Assembly (NCBI GenBank): GCA_025965635.1
Contig: JAOPWO010000165.1
Location: 1-12,094, forward strand
DNA from: Modestobacter sp.
GTDB taxonomy: Bacteria > Actinomycetota > Actinomycetes > Mycobacteriales > Geodermatophilaceae
Length of the DNA stretch: 12,094 bases
Direction of reading: 5' to 3'
The position numbers and the translations under genes were made by a program. Below the pieces are notes generated by a model. It saw only the letters and a list, made by a program, of their open reading frames with translations. It did no database searches and had not been told where the DNA came from. Numbering within the stretch: the first letter of the stretch is position 1; each line of letters begins with the position of its first letter. Positions 1-6,156 of the stretch are shown here, piece after piece.

Positions 1-942
1 GCCGCCGTGGTCGCGCGGGAGGCGGGAGCCGCGCTGGACGCCGCACGGGCCGAGCTGGCCGCCTTCGCCCGGGCCGGCTACATCCAGGGGACCACCTCGC
101 CGCGGCTGCAGGCGCTGCTCAGTTCGCGGGACCCGCAGCAGCTGTTCGAGCGCCTGACCCTGCTGGGGCACGCCGGCGACGAGAAGGCCGACGTGCTGGT
201 GCGCTTCACGGTCGCCCAGCACCTGGCCGACGGCGCAGCCACCGCCGCGGACGAGACGCTCGGCCGGGCCGCCACGCTCGAGCAACGGGCGGCCGGCACC
301 CTGGCCGCGGCGGAAGCGGTGGAGGCCGACGCACGCCGGCAGGCCGAGCAGGTCGAGACGGAGCGCGCCGGCCTGCTCGCCGAGCTGGTCCAGGCGCAGC
401 AGGCCCTCGTCACCCTGCTGGGCAGCGCCGATGCGGCGTCGGGGTACGAGCGCCGGCTGGCGGAGATCGGGGGCGGGCTGGCCGACGGTGACCTGGACGC
501 CGACCTCGGCGGCCTCACCGGGGCAGGGTCCCCGCCGGCGGTCGCCGCAGCGATCGAGGCGGCGCTGCGCGCGGTCGGCACGCCCTACGCCTGGGGCGGC
601 GGCACGCTCACCGGTCCGGGGATGGGCTTCGGGATCGACGCCGGCGTCGTCGGCTTCGACTGCTCGGGTCTGACCCGCTACGCCTACGCCCGGGCCGACG
701 TGGGCGTGGCCCGCAACAGCCGGGCGCAGTACGCCACGCTGCCGAAGGTGCCCCGGGACGACCTGCGCCCCGGTGACCTGGTGTTCTGGGCAACCGACGT
801 CACCGATCCGGCGACGGTCCACCACGTCGCGCTGTACCTGGGGGCCGGCCGGATCGTCGAGGCCCCGCACAGCGGGGCCCTGGTCAGCGTCCGGCCCATG
901 TACTGGTCGGGCTACATCGGGGCGGTCCGTCCCACGGCGTGA
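1..942 (+). CDS. NlpC/P60-family peptidoglycan endopeptidase, 5' end missing
   Basis: The reading frame is open to the left edge, so the start and any signal peptide lie outside; the GTG at 7 is only the first possible start inside. Residues below count from that GTG. Residues 1-155 are Ala/Glu/Gln/Arg-rich and probably a coiled coil. Residues 180-309 form an NlpC/P60 domain. Cys219 in GFDCSGLT is the nucleophile, His273 in VHHVALYLG is the base, and Glu285 in IVEAP, twelve residues later, is the likely third residue. Family enzymes cut D-Glu to diamino-acid bonds in stem peptides, and the coiled-coil plus C-terminal layout matches secreted RipA-type hydrolases of actinobacteria. These usually act in septum splitting or wall remodelling and are autoinhibited by the helical part; that role is inferred here. 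The stop TGA is at 940-942 and no following gene overlaps. Confidence 0.9.
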   Translation, partial: AAVVAREAGAALDAARAELAAFARAGYIQGTTSPRLQALLSSRDPQQLFERLTLLGHAGDEKADVLVRFTVAQHLADGAATAADETLGRAATLEQRAAGTLAAAEAVEADARRQAEQVETERAGLLAELVQAQQALVTLLGSADAASGYERRLAEIGGGLADGDLDADLGGLTGAGSPPAVAAAIEAALRAVGTPYAWGGGTLTGPGMGFGIDAGVVGFDCSGLTRYAYARADVGVARNSRAQYATLPKVPRDDLRPGDLVFWATDVTDPATVHHVALYLGAGRIVEAPHSGALVSVRPMYWSGYIGAVRPTA

Positions 943-967
943 GGAGTGCCGGGTTCCCGGCGGCCCA

Positions 968-997
968 TTGCTGATCGGTCGGTGCTCGACCTACCCT
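968..997 (+). promoter_or_regulatory. candidate promoter of the metallopeptidase gene
   Basis: TTGCTG (968-973) and TACCCT (992-997) are separated by 18 nt in the 121-nt gap before the peptidase start. The second element fits the actinobacterial TANNNT -10 pattern; the -35 match is only 3 of 6. It would give a leader of about 60 nt. This is a pattern match only, but the same -35 hexamer and spacing recur upstream of cslA. Confidence 0.25.
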
Positions 998-1063
998 CGA
1001 CTGGTTTCGACCCTGCATCGTCCGGTGTGGGGAGTGGATCGACGGGGCGGGGCGGCGATCGCG

Positions 1064-1816
1064 ATGCGCGTTCTACAGAGGACGGGCGCCTGGCTGGCCG
1101 CCGCGGCCGCCCTGGTCGTGGCCGGAGCGGGGCCGGTCCAGGCCTCGGAGGGTGCCGCGGCCGCCGAGGCAGCCGGCTCGCCCTCGACCCAGGCCCGGAT
1201 CGCCATCGAAGGCCAGTTCCCGGGGTCGATGTACGACTTCCAGGCCTACTGGTTCACCGACGTCGGGAACTGGTGGCAGAGCCAGGGCGGGGCGCCCTTC
1301 GCCTACTACCGGTTCCCGGCGCCGGGGGAGTGGTACCCGAGCCCGTGCGGCGACGGACCGGACGACAGCGCCGCCTTCTACTGCGCCGGTGACGACACGG
1401 TCGTCTTCTCCCAGGCACTGGCGACCCGCATCTGGGAAGGCACGCTGGACCTCACCGGTCAGCACGGCGGTGAGGCCGCCGGCGACATGGGCGTGGTCTA
1501 CGTGATCGCCCACGAGTACGCCCACGACGTGCAGTTCGAGCAGGGCCTCCTCACCGCCGGGCTGCCGTCGATCGCCACCGAGCTGCACGCCGACTGCTGG
1601 GCCGGGGCGTACGCCCGGGCCAAGCAGGACGCCGGCCTGCTCGACACCACCGACATCCCGGAGGCGATCGCGACCGCCGCGCGGGTGGGCACCTACGACT
1701 ACGCCGATCCGCAGTTCCACGGCACGCCGGAGCAGCGGGTGGCGGCATTCCAGCTCGGCCTGGACAGCGGCCGGCCGGCGGACTGCGCCCCCGTGCTGGA
1801 GACGCTGCCGGGCTGA
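1064..1816 (+). CDS. secreted neutral zinc metallopeptidase (HExxH, YpfJ/PF04228-like)
   Basis: 250 residues from ATG 1064. This start is chosen because a signal peptide begins there: a short basic start, a hydrophobic core at residues 9-23, and a likely cut near VQASEG at residue 28. An in-frame GTG at 1025 exists but would bury the signal. The zinc site is H150-E151-Y-A-H154 in AHEYAHDVQ, followed by T-E173-L-H-A-D177-C, the ExxAD-type element that supplies the third ligand in this family. The C-terminal HGTPEQRVAAF is also typical of the family. Cys95/Cys107 and Cys178/Cys241 could form disulfides, consistent with export. The family is broadly conserved but its substrates are poorly known, so I assign peptidase activity only. 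It stands alone, 121 nt after the NlpC/P60 gene and more than 500 nt before the cslA operon. A weak GGGGCGG is the only Shine-Dalgarno candidate. Confidence 0.85.
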   Translation: MRVLQRTGAWLAAAAALVVAGAGPVQASEGAAAAEAAGSPSTQARIAIEGQFPGSMYDFQAYWFTDVGNWWQSQGGAPFAYYRFPAPGEWYPSPCGDGPDDSAAFYCAGDDTVVFSQALATRIWEGTLDLTGQHGGEAAGDMGVVYVIAHEYAHDVQFEQGLLTAGLPSIATELHADCWAGAYARAKQDAGLLDTTDIPEAIATAARVGTYDYADPQFHGTPEQRVAAFQLGLDSGRPADCAPVLETLPG

Positions 1817-2130
1817 CGCCGGCCGCACCTGCTCGATCCACCCCTCGTCGCGCCCCGGTCGGGCACGCCCGATATGCATCACTGACAGCTACCTCAGCGC
1901 TGAACGGCCAGCTCACACCCAGAGTGATACAGAAGTGGAACGTAAGTGACGACCGGAGTGAATGTGCAGGCCAACTAATCGTCTGGCAGTAGCACATGTG
2001 ACTGTCTGTTAGAAGCGGGACACTCTCGGCGTTCGCCCGTTAGGGTGACGTTTCAGCTCTGGTTGCTGTCCGTCACCAGTACTCGGTAGTTTTGGGGCAG
2101 CGTCCGCCCCGGGCGCCCGAGACGACGTGA
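1817..2130 (+). other. long intergenic region with a lower-GC core and several dyads
   Basis: No credible gene is seen on either strand. A short dyad, TCGGGC-AC-GCCCGA (1859-1872), follows the peptidase gene and could be a weak terminator. From about 1873 to 2095 base composition falls clearly below that of the flanking genes (line 1921-1980 is close to half GC). This core holds three copies of AGTGA (1923-1927, 1945-1949, 1957-1961), a perfect 10-bp palindrome TCAGCGCTGA (1894-1903) and CACATGTG (1993-2000). It looks like a control region for the downstream operon. AGTGA is half of the BldD operator consensus, but I see no properly spaced TCAC partner, so no regulator is named. Confidence 0.5.
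2044..2092 (+). promoter_or_regulatory. candidate cslA operon promoter inside a 7-bp inverted repeat
   Basis: TTGCTG (2063-2068) and TAGTTT (2087-2092), 18 nt apart, form a TANNNT-type promoter candidate that would start transcription near 2099, just before the structured leader. The -35 element sits between the arms of an inverted repeat, GGTGACG (2044-2050) and CGTCACC (2071-2077), 20 nt apart. That is the position expected of an operator. Both calls come from motif reading only. Confidence 0.3.
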
Positions 2131-2134
2131 AGAT

Positions 2135-2251
2135 CCGAATGGCCCCCGCCGGCACCGACCGAGGTGCAGGCGGGAGAACCCGGTCGCCAGGCCGTTCGGG
2201 GAGCGAGTGGCGAGACCGCCGTCCTGTCAGGTCCGTGAACCTGGAACAGGA
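2135..2251 (+). promoter_or_regulatory. structured 5' leader RNA, possible pseudoknot plus RBS-masking hairpin
   Basis: Complementary segments: helix A pairs 2135-2144 with 2190-2199 (10 bp, one T-G wobble). Helix B pairs 2145-2150 with 2169-2174 (6 bp). Helix C pairs 2152-2156 with 2163-2167 (5 bp, loop GACCGA). B stacks directly on A, and C on B across a G-A mismatch. Helix D pairs 2181-2188 with 2209-2218 (8 bp, GA bulge); its 5' arm lies inside the loop of A and its 3' arm outside, so A and D form a pseudoknot or are alternatives. Helix E pairs 2222-2232 with 2239-2251 (11 bp, GA bulge, loop CCGTGA) and covers AGGA at 2248-2251, the Shine-Dalgarno of the small frame at 2257. This is the architecture of a cis-regulatory RNA. 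I compared it from memory with the c-di-AMP, c-di-GMP, cobalamin, TPP, SAM and manganese classes and found no match. Confidence 0.4.
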
Positions 2252-2256
2252 GAGTC

Positions 2257-2424
2257 ATGCCCTGCCCCCGTACGACCTCCGTGCATCTGCATGCCGGGCC
2301 GAGCGGGTCTCCCGTGCGCATGACCGCTCGCATCATGCCCAGATCCGCCTCCGCCCGGTCGCTCGCCTCGCCGGCCCGCTGTGGAACAGGAGGCAGCCTC
2401 CCGGTCACGTCCTCGCGTGACTGA
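2257..2424 (+). CDS. possible 55-codon upstream ORF coupled to cslA
   Basis: ATG 2257 follows AGGAGAG by a few bases, the best Shine-Dalgarno in this leader. The frame runs 55 codons to TGA 2422-2424. Its stop overlaps an in-frame GTG of cslA (2417-2419), an arrangement typical of translational coupling. The peptide is rich in Ser, Arg and Pro, with no recognisable domain, TM segment or signal. Against it, about 80 percent of third positions are G or C, lower than in the neighbouring genes, and an overlapping frame (2127-2420) is about as good and also ends on the same GTG. It is more likely a regulatory leader peptide than a functional protein, and may not be translated at all. Confidence 0.25.
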   Translation: MPCPRTTSVHLHAGPSGSPVRMTARIMPRSASARSLASPARCGTGGSLPVTSSRD

Positions 2425-4204
2425 TCGGAGCGCCGAGCCCGCCTACCCCTACGACGTCTTCAGCGAGCTCGCCGGACCGCTGCAGGACCCGCCGGCCGAC
2501 TGCCGGGTCCGCTTCCAGCCGGTGACCCGCGGCCTGGCCCGCGTCCGGGCGTGGCTGCTCGTCCTCGCGGCCCTGGCCTTCGAGGTCCTGTTCCTGCTGT
2601 GGTTGCTGCAGCCGGCACACCACCCCGAGTTCCTCGGTGACTGGCGGTCCGTCCTCGCGCTGGTGCTGATCGGGAGCGTCGCGGTGATCGAGCTGCTGCG
2701 GCTGCTCAACGTGTTCACCCTGGCGGCGGCCACCCTCAACGCCCGTGACCCGCTGCCGATGACGCCGCTGACCGGCCAGCGGCTCGCTTTCCTGACCACC
2801 ATCGTGCCCGGCAAGGAGCCGCTGGAGATGGTGCGCCGCACGCTGGAGGGCGCCGTCGCCGTCCGGTACGAGGGCCACCTGGACGTGTGGTTGCTCGACG
2901 AGGGTGACGACCCCGACGTCCGGGCGATGTGCGCCGAGCTCGGCGTCCGGCACTTCAGCCGGCACGGCGTGCCGCGGTGGAACCAGCCGTCCGGCCCGAA
3001 CAAGGCCAGGACCAAGCACGGCAACTACAACGCCTGGCTGGAGCGGCACGGCGACGACTACGACTTCTGGGTGTCGGTCGACTCCGACCACGTGCCGCTA
3101 CCGAACTTCGCCGAGCGGCTCATGGGCTACTTCCACGACCCCGACGTCGCCTTCGTCGTCGGCCCGCAGGTGTACGGCAACTACGACAACTTCATCACCC
3201 GAGCTGCGGAGTCGCAGCAGTACCTGTTCCACAGCGTGCTCCAGCGGGCCGCGAACCGGTTCAGCACCGCGATGTTCGTCGGCACCAACAACGCAGTCCG
3301 GCTCTCGGCGCTGAAGGCCATCGGTGGTCTCCAGGACTCCATCACCGAGGACGCCGCGACCAGCATCGTCTGGCACTCCAGCGCCAACCCGGAGACCGGT
3401 GCGAAGTGGAAGTCGGTCTACACGCCCGACGTGCTCGCCGTCGGCGAGGGCCCGACGACCTGGCGCGACTTCTTCACCCAGCAGGGCCGCTGGGCCCGCG
3501 GGACCGATGAGGTCGTGCTACGGCTGTACTGGCGGGTCTTCCGCAGGCTGTCGGTCGCCCGCCGCATCCACTACGGCCTGCTGATGTCCTACTACCCGGC
3601 GACGGCCGTCAGCTGGGTGCTGGGCGCCACCAACCTGACCGCGTACCTGCTGACCGGCGTGGCCGGCGTGCTGGTCGCCGCACAGCTGTGGCTGATGCTC
3701 TACGTGAACGCCGCCGTCATGCAGGTCGGCATCTACTTCTGGAACCGTCGGCACAACGTCAGCCCGCACGAGGAGGAGGGCTCCTCCGGCATCAGCGGCA
3801 TGTTCATGTCGGTGGTGTCGACGCCCATGTACGTCAGTGCGCTGTGGGCTGCCATCCGCAACCGCAACATCAGCTTCGCGGTCACCCGCAAGGGCGCGGT
3901 CTCCGGCGACCGCCCCGGCTCGTTCACCAAGAACCTGCGGTGGGCGGCCCTGCTGCTCGTCGCACTCGCCCTCTCCGCGCCGCTGGGCAACACCCACCTG
4001 GCCATCCGCAGCTGGGCGGCGCTGACCATCAGCGTGTGCCTGCTGCCCGCGCTGATCTGGCTCGCCGGCCTGCTCCGTCACCGGCTGCGCCGGCCCGCGG
4101 CCAGCACTCCCGAGCCCGGCCCCCGCACCACGATCGTCCGGGACATCGAGCTCGCCGTGCTCGAGCCGGACGACGTCCCCGTCGAGCAGGAGATCTCCCG
4201 ATGA
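2381..4204 (+). CDS. cslA: CslA-like GT2 glycosyltransferase (cellulose-synthase-like, membrane)
   Basis: 607 residues from GTG 2381. Two TM segments (about 57-78 and 90-117) precede a cytosolic GT2 domain at about 130-385. That domain carries all processive-synthase motifs: D173 in LLDEGDD, D234-S-D236, the TED triad ending in D324, and QQGRW (368-371). About five further TM segments follow between 400 and 566. The enzyme should polymerise a beta-1,4-linked sugar from a UDP-sugar and pass it through its own channel. In Streptomyces, CslA makes a tip-located surface glycan, and both glucan and glucosamine-type products have been proposed. There is no PilZ domain; only about 40 polar residues follow the last TM segment. 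The start is uncertain: GTG 2381 lacks a Shine-Dalgarno, while GTG 2417 (595 residues) overlaps the stop of an upstream small frame. AGGAGG at 2388-2393 is too far from 2417 (23 nt) and can pair with CCTCC at 2397-2401. The stop overlaps glxA by 4 nt (ATGA). Confidence 0.93.
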   Translation: MEQEAASRSRPRVTDRSAEPAYPYDVFSELAGPLQDPPADCRVRFQPVTRGLARVRAWLLVLAALAFEVLFLLWLLQPAHHPEFLGDWRSVLALVLIGSVAVIELLRLLNVFTLAAATLNARDPLPMTPLTGQRLAFLTTIVPGKEPLEMVRRTLEGAVAVRYEGHLDVWLLDEGDDPDVRAMCAELGVRHFSRHGVPRWNQPSGPNKARTKHGNYNAWLERHGDDYDFWVSVDSDHVPLPNFAERLMGYFHDPDVAFVVGPQVYGNYDNFITRAAESQQYLFHSVLQRAANRFSTAMFVGTNNAVRLSALKAIGGLQDSITEDAATSIVWHSSANPETGAKWKSVYTPDVLAVGEGPTTWRDFFTQQGRWARGTDEVVLRLYWRVFRRLSVARRIHYGLLMSYYPATAVSWVLGATNLTAYLLTGVAGVLVAAQLWLMLYVNAAVMQVGIYFWNRRHNVSPHEEEGSSGISGMFMSVVSTPMYVSALWAAIRNRNISFAVTRKGAVSGDRPGSFTKNLRWAALLLVALALSAPLGNTHLAIRSWAALTISVCLLPALIWLAGLLRHRLRRPAASTPEPGPRTTIVRDIELAVLEPDDVPVEQEISR

Positions 4205-6156
4205 ACCGGCGCAAGCCCCGTCCCCTCCGCCGGCTCCGCAACGCAGCCCTGACCGGTGTCGCCGTGGCAGCGCTGGTCGCCGCCAACGGCCCGGTGGTGA
4301 CGGAGGCGGCCGGGGCCGTGTACACCGACTGGCAGCGCAACCAGCCGGAGTACAAGGCGCAGTTCGGGCACTGGGAGGTCGTGGAGCTCCCCGAGGAGCA
4401 CCGGGCGCAGGCGGTGCACGCCGCGCTGCTGCACACCGGCAAGGTGCTGCTGATCGCGGGCTCCGGCAACGACGCCGAGGACTTCGCGGCGGGTACGTTC
4501 CGCACGATCGTCTGGGACCCGACGACCGGCGACACCACCGAGGTGCCGACGCCGGAGGACCTGTTCTGCTCCGGGCACGCCTACCTGCCCAACGGCAACC
4601 TCCTCATCGCCGGCGGCACCCGCGAGTACGAGGTGCTCGCTGACGACGTCGACCGCGCCGCGGGCATCCTGACCGTCAAGAACGAGCGGCACGACCGCAG
4701 CGTCACGCTGGCGGCGGGCACCCGGTTCACCGCCCGTGGCCTGACCTACGTGTCCACCGCCGACGTCACGGTGCCGCCCGCGCACACCATGCCCGACGGC
4801 ACCCGGATGGCCGGGCAGCGGGACGTGTGGATCGAGGCGCAGGACGAGGGCGCCGAGTACGAGGTCGTCGGCGGCCAGCAGTTCCAGGTCGAGGACGTCG
4901 ACCCCGGACACCGCGACGACCTCTACGGCCAGGGCGACACGATCACCCTGGAGAAGCAGAACTACCGCGGGCTGGACGCCTCCTACGAGTTCGACGTCGC
5001 CACCGAGACCTACCGGGAGACCGGCCGGCTGACCGAGTCCCGCTGGTACCCGACCCTGGTCGGGCTGGACGGCGGCAAGGTCCTGGCGGTCTCCGGCCTC
5101 GACGAGCACGGCAAGATCCTCGACGGCCAGAACGAGGTCTACGACCCGGCCACCCGCGAGTGGAGCGACGCCCCGGAGTTGTTCCGCTACTTCCCGACCT
5201 ACCCGGGCCTGCACCGGCTGGCCGACGGCCGGGTGTTCTACAGCGGCGCCAACACCGGCTACGGACCGGCGGAGGAAGGTCGGCAGCCAGGCATCTGGGA
5301 CCTGACCGACAACAGCTGGCAGGACGTGCCCGGCCTGCGGGACCCGGAGTTCAACGAGACCGCGGCGTCGTTCCTGCTCGCGCCGGCCCAGGACCAGAAG
5401 GTCGCCGTCGTCGGTGGTGGCGGGGTCGGGGACAGCGAGGAGTCGACCGCGCGGTTCGACGTCGTCGACCTCGACGAGGCCGACCCGCGGTTCGAGGCGC
5501 TGGTCGACTACCCGAGCCCGGCCCGGTACATCAACGCCGTCACGCTGCCCGACGACCACACCCTGCTCACCGGCGGGTCGGTGGGATACCGCGGCAACGG
5601 TCAGACCGACGTGCACCTGACCACCCGGTTCGACCCGCAGACGGGCGAGCTGCTGCCGGCGGCACCGAACGGGGTGGGGCGCAACTACCACGCCACCGCC
5701 ATCCTGCTGCCCGACGGCCGGGTCATGACGATGGGCTCGGACCCGCTCTTCTCCGACGACGAGAACACCATGCCCGGCCACTTCGAGACCCGGATCGAGA
5801 TCTACTCGCCGCCCTACCTGTTCGCCGGCGAGCGCCCGCAGATCACCGACGCGCCGGACGAGGTGGTCCGCGGGACCACCTTCCCGGTCACGGCCGACAC
5901 CGAGAGCGTCGCCGCGGCCCGGCTGCTGCGCCCCAGCGCGGTCACCCACCAGACCGACGCCGAGCAGCGGTCGGTCGCCCTCGAGGTGACCCCGCGGCCG
6001 GCGGTGCACGACGCCGCGATGAGCCGGCCCGGGGACGTCACCTACGACCTGTCCCTGCCGGTCGAGGAGGGCCTGACCCCGTCGGGCTGGTACATGTTGG
6101 TCGTGCTCGACGACGACGGGGTGCCCTCCGCTGCCCGGTGGGTGCACGTCGCGTGA
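4201..6156 (+). CDS. glxA: GlxA-like mono-copper radical oxidase
   Basis: 651 residues from ATG 4201, which overlaps the cslA stop (ATGA). A basic N-terminus (residues 1-13) and a hydrophobic stretch (14-30) indicate a signal peptide or membrane anchor. A kelch-type propeller follows, then a galactose-oxidase-like C-terminal domain (DUF1929, about 545-651). By alignment to galactose oxidase, Cys123 in LFCSGH and Tyr283 in RWYP form the thioether cofactor. Tyr496-His497 in NYHAT and His583 in VTHQTDAEQR are the other copper ligands. Trp282 precedes the cross-linked Tyr and may be the stacking Trp of Streptomyces GlxA. About 110 extra residues (roughly 141-260) separate the Cys from the Tyr compared with the second homologue in this window. 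The family oxidises alcohols or aldehydes with O2 to give H2O2; in Streptomyces, GlxA is needed for the CslA glycan to appear at tips. Coupling to cslA and the GH6 gene supports the same job here. Confidence 0.95.
   Translation: MNRRKPRPLRRLRNAALTGVAVAALVAANGPVVTEAAGAVYTDWQRNQPEYKAQFGHWEVVELPEEHRAQAVHAALLHTGKVLLIAGSGNDAEDFAAGTFRTIVWDPTTGDTTEVPTPEDLFCSGHAYLPNGNLLIAGGTREYEVLADDVDRAAGILTVKNERHDRSVTLAAGTRFTARGLTYVSTADVTVPPAHTMPDGTRMAGQRDVWIEAQDEGAEYEVVGGQQFQVEDVDPGHRDDLYGQGDTITLEKQNYRGLDASYEFDVATETYRETGRLTESRWYPTLVGLDGGKVLAVSGLDEHGKILDGQNEVYDPATREWSDAPELFRYFPTYPGLHRLADGRVFYSGANTGYGPAEEGRQPGIWDLTDNSWQDVPGLRDPEFNETAASFLLAPAQDQKVAVVGGGGVGDSEESTARFDVVDLDEADPRFEALVDYPSPARYINAVTLPDDHTLLTGGSVGYRGNGQTDVHLTTRFDPQTGELLPAAPNGVGRNYHATAILLPDGRVMTMGSDPLFSDDENTMPGHFETRIEIYSPPYLFAGERPQITDAPDEVVRGTTFPVTADTESVAAARLLRPSAVTHQTDAEQRSVALEVTPRPAVHDAAMSRPGDVTYDLSLPVEEGLTPSGWYMLVVLDDDGVPSAARWVHVA

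Noticed and set aside
2090..2255. c-di-AMP (ydaO) or c-di-GMP riboswitch
   Set aside because: GGGAGAACC recalls the ydaO core, but the GGGGUGAAUC and GACAGCUAACC elements are missing. The c-di-GMP-I core with its A-rich GAAA and GCAAAGCC parts is also absent.
2127..2420. A 97-codon frame through the leader ending at GTGA with cslA
   Set aside because: Its start GTG has no ribosome binding site, its codon third positions are less GC-rich than in real genes here, and it would run through the predicted structured RNA. No domain is recognisable.
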